NCBI GenBank assembly: GCA_030950975.1 | Contig: JAUZQL010000092.1 | Span: 1-21,112 of the forward strand | Direction: 5' to 3' | From: Mariprofundaceae bacterium | Lineage (GTDB): Bacteria; Pseudomonadota; Zetaproteobacteria; Mariprofundales; Mariprofundaceae | Length of the DNA: 21,112 nt | Part shown: positions 1 through 7,805 of the stretch, piece by piece | Position numbering within the stretch: the first letter of the stretch is position 1 | How the letters are laid out: every line of letters starts with the position of its first letter | Translations under genes and position numbers: made by a program | Notes under the pieces: model-generated | The model's database searches: none | Seen by the model: only the letters and a program-made list of their open reading frames with translations | What the model was told of the DNA's origin: nothing

Positions 1-1102
1 CTTTAATATCACTACGTTCATTGGCATGCATTTGAAGAATGCGACCAATACGCTCTTTACGACCCTTCGTGGTATTCATGACATAAGAGCCTGACTCTAA
101 AACACCTGAATACACACGGAAAAAGGTTAAGCTACCAACAAATGGATCATTCATAACTTTAAAAGCAAGTGCAGAAAAAGGTTCATCATCTGAACTTAGA
201 CGCTCATCTTCTGCATCCGTATCAGGAGTTATGCCCTTAATTGCAGGGACATCCGTAGGTGCTGGCATGTAATCAATGACAGCATCCAAAAGTGTTTGAA
301 CACCTTTATTCTTAAAGGCAGTTCCACAAAGAACGGGAATCACTTTAATTTCCAGCACTGATTGACGAATACATTTCTTAAGCTGTTCTTCAGTGATTTC
401 TTCACCTTCAAGATAAGCCATCATCAAGTCTTCATCAATTTCAAGCACAGCGTCCATCAACTTTTCGCGGCACTCTTCTGCCAATTCTTGCAAGTCAGAT
501 GGGATATCTTCCACATCATATGCAGCACCCATCTCTTCATCATGCCAAAGAATTGCCTTCATAGATACCAAATCAATGACACCTTTGAAGTTTTCTTCAT
601 TACCAATTGGGATATTCAAGGCAACTGCATTATGCCCCAAACGAGTACGAATTTCTTCAACAACATTAAAGAAATCAGCCCCAGTACGATCCATCTTATT
701 CACGAATGCCAAGCGAGGAACCTTATATTTATCAGCTTGACGCCAAACAGTTTCAGATTGTGGCTGAACGCCACCTACTGCACAAAAAACACCTACAGCA
801 GAATCTAAAACACGCAGAGAACGTTCAACTTCAATTGTGAAATCCACGTGACCGGGAGTGTCAATAATGTTAACTGTATGATCTTTCCAAGAACATGTTG
901 TTGCAGCAGAGGTAATGGTAATACCACGTTCCTGCTCCTGCTCCATCCAGTCCATAGTTGCAGCGCCATCATGCACTTCGCCAATCTTATGGGAAACGCC
1001 AGTATAGAACAGGATACGCTCTGTTGTGGTGGTTTTACCTGCATCGATGTGAGCCATAATGCCGATATTACGCACGCGCTCAAGTGGTGTTTGTCTAGCC
1101 AC
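1..1102 (-). CDS. fusA: Elongation factor G, 5' part only
   Basis: This is the ribosomal translocase EF-G, a cytoplasmic GTPase; only its first 367 or so codons lie in the window and the gene runs off the left edge. The P-loop AHIDAGKT is at residues 17-24, the RGITITSA switch region at 59-66, DTPGH at 81-85 and NKMD at 135-138, all intact. The start is GTG (1102-1100), giving VARQTPLERVRNIG, with AGGAGT at 1111-1116 eight bases upstream. The 5' end matches the usual EF-G N-terminus, so the start is secure. It follows rpsG by about 75 bases, the standard str operon order rpsL-rpsG-fusA. The last visible residues (HANERSDIK) are in domain II. Identity is certain; only the C-terminal half is unseen. 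Confidence 0.97.
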   Translation of the reverse strand, partial: MARQTPLERVRNIGIMAHIDAGKTTTTERILFYTGVSHKIGEVHDGAATMDWMEQEQERGITITSAATTCSWKDHTVNIIDTPGHVDFTIEVERSLRVLDSAVGVFCAVGGVQPQSETVWRQADKYKVPRLAFVNKMDRTGADFFNVVEEIRTRLGHNAVALNIPIGNEENFKGVIDLVSMKAILWHDEEMGAAYDVEDIPSDLQELAEECREKLMDAVLEIDEDLMMAYLEGEEITEEQLKKCIRQSVLEIKVIPVLCGTAFKNKGVQTLLDAVIDYMPAPTDVPAIKGITPDTDAEDERLSSDDEPFSALAFKVMNDPFVGSLTFFRVYSGVLESGSYVMNTTKGRKERIGRILQMHANERSDIK

Positions 1103-1177
1103 GATCAACTACTCCTATTCTACCCTAGTCTATTTAGAACAATCTAAAAAAATAATAAAACTTTAAAACTTAACTGC

Positions 1178-1648
1178 TTACCAACGGAAGTGAGAAAATG
1201 CTTTGTTCGCTTCAGCCATACGATGTGTATCTTCACGTTTCTTAAACGCTCCACCACGTTCGTTAATTGCATCAATCATTTCATTACCCAAACGATCTGC
1301 CATGGTATGTTCAGAGCGATTGCGCGCATATTCAACCAACCAACGGACAGCTAATGATGCCTGACGGCGTTCGCTGACTTCGATCGGTACTTGATACGTT
1401 GCACCACCGACACGGCGAGATTTCACTTCAACAGATGGACGAATCACTTCTAAAACACGGTGCATCACAGCTAATGGCTGTTCGCCAGTTTTCTCAGCGG
1501 CAATATCCATGGCTTTATATACAATATCTTCAGCCTTGGCTTTTTTGCCATCCAACATGATTCTATTTACAACAGTCGATACTTTTGTATCGCCAAATTT
1601 TGCATCCGGTGTTATCGGACGGCGTGCTGCAGGACCCTTACGTGGCAT
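1178..1648 (-). CDS. rpsG: 30S ribosomal protein S7
   Basis: Ribosomal protein S7, 156 residues, the usual bacterial length. It binds the 3' major domain of 16S rRNA, nucleates assembly of the 30S head and lies near the E site. The N-terminus MPRKGPAARRPITPD, the central VGGATYQVPIEV stretch and the C-terminal HRMAEANKAFSHFRW are characteristic S7 signatures. A GAGAGGAA Shine-Dalgarno sits about eight bases before the ATG. It starts 15 bases after the rpsL stop and is followed by fusA, so the three are almost certainly cotranscribed. In E. coli S7 represses this operon translationally; the 75-base gap to fusA and the short rpsL-rpsG gap do not by themselves show whether that holds here. Confidence 0.98.
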   Translation of the reverse strand: MPRKGPAARRPITPDAKFGDTKVSTVVNRIMLDGKKAKAEDIVYKAMDIAAEKTGEQPLAVMHRVLEVIRPSVEVKSRRVGGATYQVPIEVSERRQASLAVRWLVEYARNRSEHTMADRLGNEMIDAINERGGAFKKREDTHRMAEANKAFSHFRW

Positions 1649-1663
1649 AACTCAATTCCTCTC

Positions 1664-2035
1664 TTACTTCGGCTTCTTAGCGCCATATTTGGAGCGAGCC
1701 TGTTTACGACCTTCAACACCCGTAGTATCCAAAACACCGCGTAATACATGGTAACGAACACCTGGTAAATCCTTCACTCTTCCGCCACGAATCAAAACAA
1801 CACTATGTTCTTGTAATTTGTGACCTTCGCCAGGAATATATGCTGTGACTTCTTGACCATTGGTCAAGCGTACACGAGCTACCTTACGCAAAGCGGAGTT
1901 CGGTTTTTTTGGTGTAGTCGTATAAACACGCGTGCATACACCACGACGTTGAGGACAAGCTTCCAAAGCTGGAACCTTGTTGATTTTACGCTTATCTTTA
2001 CGCGGCTTACGAATCAACTGATTAATTGTTGGCAT
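1664..2035 (-). CDS. rpsL: 30S ribosomal protein S12
   Basis: Ribosomal protein S12, 123 residues, of the decoding centre of the small subunit. The TTTPKKPNSALRKV segment carries Lys43, and GGRVKDLPGVRYH carries Lys88 and Asp89 (the position methylthiolated in E. coli, numbering with Met). Both lysines are the residues altered in streptomycin-resistant mutants, so the sequence predicts the sensitive form at those sites. It is the first gene of the str operon, preceded by a strong promoter at 2114-2142 and a leader of about 70 bases. Its ATG has an AAGAGG Shine-Dalgarno just upstream. Nothing is unusual in length or composition. Confidence 0.98.
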   Translation of the reverse strand: MPTINQLIRKPRKDKRKINKVPALEACPQRRGVCTRVYTTTPKKPNSALRKVARVRLTNGQEVTAYIPGEGHKLQEHSVVLIRGGRVKDLPGVRYHVLRGVLDTTGVEGRKQARSKYGAKKPK

Positions 2036-2113
2036 TGTTACCTCTTAAAACTTTGAAAAACCTTCACTTATTAAGCGTACCACTCAAAAGAACGCCTTTA
2101 TAAAGGGTGGCGA

Positions 2114-2142
2114 AACATAGGGATAGCATACGCCACTGTCAA
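2114..2142 (-). promoter_or_regulatory. Sigma70-type promoter of rpsL-rpsG-fusA
   Basis: On the minus strand a perfect -35 box TTGACA (2137-2142) is separated by exactly 17 bases from TATGTT (2114-2119). An A/T-rich stretch directly upstream (2143-2162) could act as an UP element, as expected for a ribosomal protein operon. Transcription would begin near 2107, leaving a leader of about 70 bases before rpsL. Predicted from sequence only. Confidence 0.8.
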
Positions 2143-2180
2143 CATTTAAAATTATTTTTTTATGAGAACGACTTTAAATG

Positions 2181-2213
2181 AAAAAAACCTGTAAGCTATT
2201 GACTTACAGGTTT
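2181..2213 (-). terminator. Intrinsic terminator after tRNA-Leu
   Basis: Read on the minus strand, AAACCTGTAAG pairs perfectly with CTTACAGGTTT (11 bp; 2203-2213 with 2185-2195) around a 7-base loop, followed by a run of U (2181-2187, partly within the stem end). It lies about 20 bases past the encoded CCA end of tRNA-Leu and upstream of the rpsL promoter, so it should end the tpiA-secG-tRNA transcript. Confidence 0.9.
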
Positions 2214-2232
2214 CAAATATACATCTCAAAAA

Positions 2233-2317
2233 TGGTACCAGAGACTGGACTCGAACCAGCACGGATTGCTCCACTACCCCCTCAAGGTAGCGTGTCTACC
2301 AATTTCACCACTCTGGC
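2233..2317 (-). tRNA. leuU: tRNA-Leu (anticodon GAG)
   Basis: An 85-base class II tRNA with encoded CCA. The acceptor GCCAGAG pairs with CTCTGGT (G1-U72 wobble), followed by discriminator A73 and CCA. The anticodon stem CTACC/GGTAG encloses loop TTGAGGG, giving anticodon GAG, which reads CUC/CUU leucine codons. The T loop GGTTCGAGTCC and a long variable arm are present. It begins seven bases after the secG stop; E. coli has the same secG-tRNA-Leu(GAG) arrangement, so the neighbourhood is ancient. The symbol is taken from that match. Confidence 0.96.
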
Positions 2318-2324
2318 AAAAAAA

Positions 2325-2696
2325 CTATTCTGCTGCAGGTAAACTATCTGTAGTAGACGTTTCATCTTTCAATGCAGACGGATCAAAACCTGCAGGCACT
2401 TCACTTTGATTCGATGTGTTCTTTTGCTGCACAGCGGGTGCAACCTGTTCCACAATCGAGCCAGCTTGTTGCTGTGTAAAAAATGCCAACGATAAACTTG
2501 TCATCATAAACACTGCTGCCAAACCACCCGTAGCTTTGCCTAAAAAAGAACCCGAACCACGACTCCCGAACAAGGTTTGCGCACCACCACCACCAAACGA
2601 TGCGCCCATATCAGCACCTTGACCACGTTGAATTAACACCACGCCAATCAACAGAACCGCCACCAAAAGATGCACAGCCATCAATACTGTTTCCAT
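2325..2696 (-). CDS. secG: Preprotein translocase subunit SecG
   Basis: SecG is the small, non-essential membrane subunit of the SecYEG protein export channel. This copy has 123 residues. A first membrane helix spans about residues 4-22, ending in VVLIQRGQGADMGASFGGG, the family signature. A Gly-rich cytoplasmic loop with FGSRGSGSFLGKAT follows, then a second helix at about 53-74. The C-terminal 45 residues are polar and variable, as usual. AGGAG lies seven bases before the ATG and overlaps the tpiA stop region. It is cotranscribed with tpiA upstream and tRNA-Leu downstream. Confidence 0.96.
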   Translation of the reverse strand: METVLMAVHLLVAVLLIGVVLIQRGQGADMGASFGGGGAQTLFGSRGSGSFLGKATGGLAAVFMMTSLSLAFFTQQQAGSIVEQVAPAVQQKNTSNQSEVPAGFDPSALKDETSTTDSLPAAE

Positions 2697-2707
2697 TTCT
2701 TATCTCC

Positions 2708-3457
2708 TCAATTTCCAGCACTCTTCGCTGCTTCAATAATCTGCATAAAAGAATCCGCTTTCAAGCTTGCGCCACCCACCAAAGCCCCTTCAACGCCTTT
2801 ACACGCCAACAACTCCTCAGCATTCCCTGCATTCACACTGCCACCATACAAAACACGACAATCATGACCTAAGCGTTGCAATTCAGCATGTACAAACGCA
2901 TGTGTTTCTTTCACTTGCTCTACACTCGCCGTTTTTCCAGTACCAATCGCCCAAACAGGCTCATACGCCACTGTCAAAGGATGCTCAGTATTCAAACCTT
3001 CCAACACACTTAACTGATCAGCCAACACTTCATTGGTCTTTCCGCATTCTCGGTCATCCAAATGCTCGCCAATACACAAAATGGGTTCTAAACCATATTC
3101 CCAAGCCGCATCCATCTTCTTACGAATCAAGGTGTTACTTTCATGCTGAATATCGCGACGTTCCGAATGACCCAAAATCACATAATGACAGCCTGCATCT
3201 CGCAACATCACAGGTGAAATAGAACCTGTATACGCACCTCGAGCTTCACAATACATGCTTTGAGCGCCCAAACGAACTTCTTTTTCAGCAAAAGGCTTCG
3301 CCAAAGGGTGCAATAAGGTAAAAGGTGGCATCAAAGCCACTTCCACATATTCTGGAGCGGGATTCTCACCTAAATCATGAATAAAACGCAAAGATTCTTG
3401 CAGAGTACCATTCATTTTCCAGTTTCCAGCAATCAAACAACGTGTTGAACCCGCCAT
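2708..3457 (-). CDS. tpiA: Triosephosphate isomerase
   Basis: Interconverts dihydroxyacetone phosphate and glyceraldehyde 3-phosphate in glycolysis and gluconeogenesis; a cytoplasmic (beta/alpha)8 dimer. Length is 249 residues, standard for the family. The catalytic residues are all present: Lys14 in GNWKMNG, His97 in GHSERR, and Glu166 in AYEPVWAIGTGK, whose last part is the flexible loop 6. The phosphate-binding GGSV is at 205-208 and a second GG pair near 228-229. A GGAGGGG Shine-Dalgarno stands before the ATG. A promoter-like pair lies upstream at 3501-3528. The tpiA-secG pairing is common in proteobacteria and implies cotranscription. Confidence 0.98.
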   Translation of the reverse strand: MAGSTRCLIAGNWKMNGTLQESLRFIHDLGENPAPEYVEVALMPPFTLLHPLAKPFAEKEVRLGAQSMYCEARGAYTGSISPVMLRDAGCHYVILGHSERRDIQHESNTLIRKKMDAAWEYGLEPILCIGEHLDDRECGKTNEVLADQLSVLEGLNTEHPLTVAYEPVWAIGTGKTASVEQVKETHAFVHAELQRLGHDCRVLYGGSVNAGNAEELLACKGVEGALVGGASLKADSFMQIIEAAKSAGN

Positions 3458-3500
3458 ATCACCCCTCCATTCAGCAAACTAACATGAAAAACGGTGGCGC

Positions 3501-3528
3501 AGTGTAGAAAATACTAGGCGTAAGGCAA
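3501..3528 (-). promoter_or_regulatory. Possible promoter of tpiA-secG-tRNA-Leu
   Basis: On the minus strand TTGCCT (3523-3528) is followed after 16 bases by TACACT (3501-3506), a reasonable sigma70 match. Transcription would start near 3494, with a leader of about 37 bases before tpiA. It lies in the 118-base gap downstream of the sensor kinase, where I see no terminator. Moderate support. Confidence 0.5.
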
Positions 3529-3575
3529 GGAAAACACACATGAATCAATTTTAAAAAGCGGCCATATCATCAATA

Positions 3576-6290
3576 TCAAACAGACATCACGCTATTTAAT
3601 ACGGCTTCCAACGCCTCAGGGTGATAAGGCTTTTGAATAAAGCCAGCCAAACTAGCATCCTCAACACCCTCCAAAACATGATCTTTATGAAAACCTGATG
3701 TTAAAAACACCTTTACATGTTGATTTATTTCTTTTAACGCTTGGAAACACTGCAAACCATTCATTTGAGGCATCGTCACATCCAATAACACCACAGCAAT
3801 GTTTTGCTGATGTTGACGATACAATTCAATCCCTTCTAAACCACTCGCTGCGACCATGACATCATAACCAAAGTCTTCCAACATCGCTGTCACAGTTTCA
3901 CGAATAATTTCTTCATCATCAATCAGCAAAACAACTCGATTTTCACGATGAGCTAAATCATCCGCTGGTTTCACCTGCGCAGTCTTTTCAACATGCAAGC
4001 TACCCAAAGGAAAGAATACACGAAATCTTGTCCCCACACCTTGCTGACTATGCAAGCATAAACAACCATGATGTGCGCTTACAATACCCAATAGAGCACT
4101 CATTCCTAAACCACGACCTGTAAATTTCGTGGTATAAAACGGTTCAAAAATACGTTGCATCACTTCATCACTCATACCACAACCATTATCTGTCACCTGC
4201 AAACACACATAAGGATCTGACAAACAAAGATCAGGCTCACCTACGACTTCTTGTAAATCTTCAGGTAATATCTGTTGGACGCTCGTTTTCAAGTCAATAT
4301 GACCATCCTCACCATTCATCGCTTCTGATGCGTTAATGACCAAATTCATCAATATTTGCTGCATTTGAGCTTCATCTGCATCAATCGTCGGTAAAGCTTC
4401 ATCCAAGTCATACGATAAGCTCACACCACTCGCAAGCCCAACTTCCAATAATGAAACAATGCTTTGACTTAAATCTGTCAGATTCAAAGGCTCAATTTTT
4501 ATTTTACCTTGCCCTGAATATTCCAACATTTGCCGACACAATAAACTGGCTTTTTCTGAAGATTCTACAATTCGCTGTAAATATAACGCCATGTCCGTGT
4601 CATTGGATACTTTACGCTCTATTAAGCTCGCATTACCCAGAATCACCGCTAAAATATTATTAAAATCATGTGCCACACCACCTGCTAACACCCCCAAAGC
4701 TTCAAGTCGTTGAGAATGCTCAATTTGACGTGTCATACGATCTTTTTCAGCTTCCGCTTCCATGCGTTGCGTGGCATCAATCGCCAAACCGACAACTCCG
4801 ACCATACAACCATCATCATTGAAAACAGGTGCTTTAATCATATCAAACGTATGCACTTTTCCATCTACACAAGGGATGGCTTCTTGCACCATAAGCTTTT
4901 GTTTTCGTTGCATACACGCTTGATCCGAAGCACGGCACAACACTGCGACATCATCAGGCAATGCATCACGATACACATCAGCTGCCCTGAGAGCTTGTTC
5001 CGAGATGCCCAGAAGGTCGCAAAAGCCTTTATTAATCAATTGAATCGAGCTATTCATATCAATCATCCAAATACCAATAGGTGCATTATCCAAAATAATT
5101 TGCATCTTCTGTTGCTCTTGGCGCAATTTCATTTCCGCTAATTTCTTAGCGGTAACATCACGCACAACCAACAAACTTGCAACAGCACCTTCATATTGAA
5201 TCGGCATACCTGTCACTTCTGCCCAGAATTCACTGCCATCCAAACGAATCAAGCGTTCTTCAATCAAAGGCACAGGATCACCATCATTCAATTCTTTTTT
5301 CATACGTTCCATGACTGTTTTTTGGTAATCAGGGTGTACGCATGCCATCACAGATTTTCCTAACAATTCATCCATGTGTGTTGCGCCCATCATTGCCAGT
5401 CCAACAGGGTTTGAAAAACGCCACACACCATCTTGATGCACAAGTACAGCATCAGGGGAACGTTCGACCAATTGCCGGTATTGCGCTTCACTCGCTTGCA
5501 ACGCCAATTCATTTTTCTTTTTCTCTGTCACATCACGAGCCACGCCCAAGACAGCAAATTCGCCTTTAAACATAATGCGCAGCGACGATATTTCTACATC
5601 AAAGCCTCGCCCCGAAGGCACAATATAACGCACAGCTTCAGATCTGATTACTGCATTATCTTGCATCACTCGCTTAACGCGTTCCGACACCAACAAAACA
5701 TCATCAGGATGAATGTACGGAGCGACTTCAACGCCCACAACAGTATCTGCGGTTAATTCCATACGCTCCAACATATAATTATTCGCAAATAACATCTTAC
5801 CATGCCTATGAATGAAAATACCCACATCAGCAATATCCACTAAATGTCGCCACATGGCTTCACTTTCCTTCAAATTAGCCGTTTTATCACGCAGCACCTT
5901 ACGCGCATACAGCAATGCCAAACCTGCCAGCAATAATAATACAAACAGCATCCCACCCAACAGTTGCCAATCATCTATTTCTAACCAATCCCCATCTTCT
6001 TTAAGACTCTCTCCAGTGTAAACTAACATACTGCCCGATCCACCAACAGCATAACGATGTTTTCCTTGCTTCAAAAAGTCTAAAACATCTTGCCCCGCAC
6101 CACCTTCTAAAATATCAACATCCAAACCTTCATCCCGATAATAACCGTTCTCCAATGCCATATAATAACCTGCGAATTGAAACTGATGTTTCCACTTCAA
6201 TTGTAACTGAATATGCGAGGCTGAAGCTTTTGCCACCACGGGCAACATCCATACACTCAATAGATATAAACAGATAAAAAACACTTTCAT
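3576..6290 (-). CDS. Hybrid sensor histidine kinase with shortened NMT1/THI5-like sensor and three PAS domains
   Basis: A 904-residue membrane sensor kinase. A signal peptide covers residues 1-24. Residues about 27-91 match the start of NMT1/THI5-like substrate-binding domains (LQLKWKHQFQFAGYYMALENGYYRDEG, then YAVGGS), but the remaining 150 or more residues of that fold are missing. A short linker leads straight to a membrane helix at about 108-129. Then come three PAS domains (about 140-255, 265-382, 393-510), a HisKA domain with phospho-acceptor His541 in HDFNNILAVILGN, and a HATPase domain with NLVINASEAM, DNGCGM (701-706) and GRGLGMSALLG. A C-terminal receiver domain has acidic Asp791/Asp792, phospho-acceptor Asp837 and Lys887. 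The cytoplasmic part looks fully functional. No separate response regulator is adjacent. The ligand and output are unknown; other NMT1-PAS kinases sense small molecules, which this truncated copy may no longer do. Confidence 0.92.
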   Translation of the reverse strand: MKVFFICLYLLSVWMLPVVAKASASHIQLQLKWKHQFQFAGYYMALENGYYRDEGLDVDILEGGAGQDVLDFLKQGKHRYAVGGSGSMLVYTGESLKEDGDWLEIDDWQLLGGMLFVLLLLAGLALLYARKVLRDKTANLKESEAMWRHLVDIADVGIFIHRHGKMLFANNYMLERMELTADTVVGVEVAPYIHPDDVLLVSERVKRVMQDNAVIRSEAVRYIVPSGRGFDVEISSLRIMFKGEFAVLGVARDVTEKKKNELALQASEAQYRQLVERSPDAVLVHQDGVWRFSNPVGLAMMGATHMDELLGKSVMACVHPDYQKTVMERMKKELNDGDPVPLIEERLIRLDGSEFWAEVTGMPIQYEGAVASLLVVRDVTAKKLAEMKLRQEQQKMQIILDNAPIGIWMIDMNSSIQLINKGFCDLLGISEQALRAADVYRDALPDDVAVLCRASDQACMQRKQKLMVQEAIPCVDGKVHTFDMIKAPVFNDDGCMVGVVGLAIDATQRMEAEAEKDRMTRQIEHSQRLEALGVLAGGVAHDFNNILAVILGNASLIERKVSNDTDMALYLQRIVESSEKASLLCRQMLEYSGQGKIKIEPLNLTDLSQSIVSLLEVGLASGVSLSYDLDEALPTIDADEAQMQQILMNLVINASEAMNGEDGHIDLKTSVQQILPEDLQEVVGEPDLCLSDPYVCLQVTDNGCGMSDEVMQRIFEPFYTTKFTGRGLGMSALLGIVSAHHGCLCLHSQQGVGTRFRVFFPLGSLHVEKTAQVKPADDLAHRENRVVLLIDDEEIIRETVTAMLEDFGYDVMVAASGLEGIELYRQHQQNIAVVLLDVTMPQMNGLQCFQALKEINQHVKVFLTSGFHKDHVLEGVEDASLAGFIQKPYHPEALEAVLNSVMSV

Positions 6291-6463
6291 GGATAGTTTA
6301 CCTCGCTCTCAAATCTAAACATTGTCATACCCTAAGCACGAAACACACCATATACATATATAAAAAAATTTATTTCCCCATCCATATACGTAAGCTCTGC
6401 CAGATTCATGAGACAAAACAGCCACCCCTAAGCAATCTCTATCTCATCAAGGATGTATATTTT

Positions 6464-7219
6464 ATGATTGAAGTTTCATTTTTCGGCGCATTTATCGCAG
6501 GTTTATTATCATTTTTATCCCCCTGTGTGTTACCGCTTGTGCCTGCCTATTTATCGTATATCAGTGGTGTCTCTGTAGATGCCTTACGCCAACAAGAAGG
6601 ACAGCAATCCGCAGTCCGCCGCACAGCCATCATGCAATCGCTTTGGTTCATTCTTGGTTTTAGCCTGATTTTCATAGCCTTGGGCGCATCTGCAACATTC
6701 CTTGGACAATGGTTGTTAAGCCATATGCATATTTTAGCAAAATTTGCGGGTGGCATTATTTTCATCTTCGGTTTGCACTACACAGGCTTGATTCGCATTC
6801 CTTTTTTACTCATGGAAGCTAGGGTTGATACAGGACATATCAATGCTCGCAGTGGTTTGGGTGCCATGCTTTTAGGCTCGGCGTTTGCATTTGGCTGGAC
6901 ACCTTGTATCGGTCCCATCTTAGGTGCAATTCTTGCCGTCGCAGGGGCACAGCAAGACATTGCTCATGGCATCACACTGCTTGCCTTGTATTCCATGGGG
7001 CTTGCCATTCCTTTCTTACTTGCTGCTTTTGCTACCGATGCTTTTTTAAACTGGTCACAACGCTTTAAACGTCACTTACGTATCATTGAAATTACATCAG
7101 GCATCTTACTTATGTTGGTTGGTGGACTTATTTTCTTGGGTAGTTTCAGCATTTTATCTGGCTTTATGATTGAGTATATGCCTTGGCTATCCGATATTGA
7201 AAGTACATTTGGCGCATAA
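6464..7219 (+). CDS. ccdA: Cytochrome c biogenesis / thiol-disulfide transporter CcdA (short DsbD type)
   Basis: A 251-residue inner-membrane protein that passes electrons from cytoplasmic thioredoxin to periplasmic thiol acceptors, usually for cytochrome c maturation. Six hydrophobic helices are visible. The paired cysteines typical of the family are Cys21 in FLSPCVLPLVPAYLSYISG and Cys148 in FGWTPCIGPILGA, one near each half-repeat. Length and lack of soluble domains separate it from full DsbD. AAGGA lies about ten bases before the ATG. It is divergent from the sensor kinase, with 173 bases between them in which I find no convincing promoter on either strand. The following genes on the same strand begin within 50 bases. 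No periplasmic thioredoxin partner is encoded nearby. Confidence 0.93.
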   Translation: MIEVSFFGAFIAGLLSFLSPCVLPLVPAYLSYISGVSVDALRQQEGQQSAVRRTAIMQSLWFILGFSLIFIALGASATFLGQWLLSHMHILAKFAGGIIFIFGLHYTGLIRIPFLLMEARVDTGHINARSGLGAMLLGSAFAFGWTPCIGPILGAILAVAGAQQDIAHGITLLALYSMGLAIPFLLAAFATDAFLNWSQRFKRHLRIIEITSGILLMLVGGLIFLGSFSILSGFMIEYMPWLSDIESTFGA

Positions 7220-7267
7220 CATGCAAAAACGTTGACCTTAGCACAAGCCCATGATTCAATTGGAGGC

Positions 7268-7522
7268 ATGGACACGCAAGCGAATCAACAGCAGATTGAA
7301 TCCCAAGTTAGCAAACTTCAAGATTTTTTAAGCACTATTCAACAACATTTGGAAAAAGTTACGGCTGAAAATAAACAGCTACGTGAAGTGGTACGCTTAG
7401 CAGAAAGTGAGCTACGCAAACGCAGAGATCGTGTGCAACATTTAGAAGATGAGCTTCTATCACTACAAAAAACTGATTCTGAAAGCACTACTCATCCAGA
7501 GAGTCCTCATGTCCCATCATAA
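7268..7522 (+). CDS. Small coiled-coil protein, ZapB-like
   Basis: A short protein of 84 residues from the ATG at 7268, or 96 from a TTG at 7232. Nearly all of it (from ESQVSKLQDFL to DELLSLQK) is a heptad-like, charged helical stretch, so it should form a coiled coil. No membrane segment or signal is visible. It lies directly upstream of zapA and overlaps it by 14 bases. Small coiled-coil genes next to zapA are common in gammaproteobacteria (the TIGR02449 group), and the division factor ZapB is also a short coiled coil, so a role at the Z ring is a reasonable inference from context only. The start is uncertain: GGAGG at 7262-7266 is only one base from the ATG, and the TTG has no Shine-Dalgarno. 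Confidence 0.7.
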   Translation: MDTQANQQQIESQVSKLQDFLSTIQQHLEKVTAENKQLREVVRLAESELRKRRDRVQHLEDELLSLQKTDSESTTHPESPHVPS

Positions 7523-7805
7523 AGTAAATATTTCACTGCTTGGACAGACTTTCTCCATTCGCACCGATGATGATCCTGAAGAAGTATTGCTTGCCGTCAA
7601 AAAAGTCCAAGAACAAATCGATGAATTGCGTAGTGCTGGCATGACTACAAGCAGTGATCGTTTACTTTCGCTCGTAGCACTCAATTTAGCGGGACAACTG
7701 CTTCGCAAAGATGAATCTAGGCTTGCCAATTTAGAGCAAGTTATTTCTTCGCTTGACACCGTCGTCAAACAAGCTGAAAGTTTAGCCAAAATGCCCCTGC
7801 GCTGA
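7509..7805 (+). CDS. zapA: Cell division protein ZapA
   Basis: ZapA binds FtsZ and promotes bundling of protofilaments at the division site. It has 98 residues. The N-terminal beta segment KVNISLLGQTFSIRTDDDPEEV is the recognisable family start, followed by an alpha-helical dimerisation region and a C-terminal coiled coil (ESRLANLEQVISSLDTVVKQAESLAK). The ATG at 7509 (MSHHKVN) is preferred over an upstream ATG at 7449 because the family fold begins here and GAGAG stands just before it. It overlaps the preceding coiled-coil gene by 14 bases, which suggests coupling. Its 3' end runs into the 6S RNA, and its last codons can base-pair with the end of that RNA. The zapA-6S RNA-5-FCL order is a classical one. 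Confidence 0.92.
   Translation: MSHHKVNISLLGQTFSIRTDDDPEEVLLAVKKVQEQIDELRSAGMTTSSDRLLSLVALNLAGQLLRKDESRLANLEQVISSLDTVVKQAESLAKMPLR

Noticed and set aside
362..808. 148-codon plus-strand open frame
   Set aside because: It lies wholly antisense to fusA, has no protein-like domain pattern and no Shine-Dalgarno; it is a shadow of the real gene.
6291..6463. Divergent promoters between the sensor kinase and ccdA
   Set aside because: AT-rich stretches exist, but no pair of boxes with acceptable spacing and match stands out on either strand.
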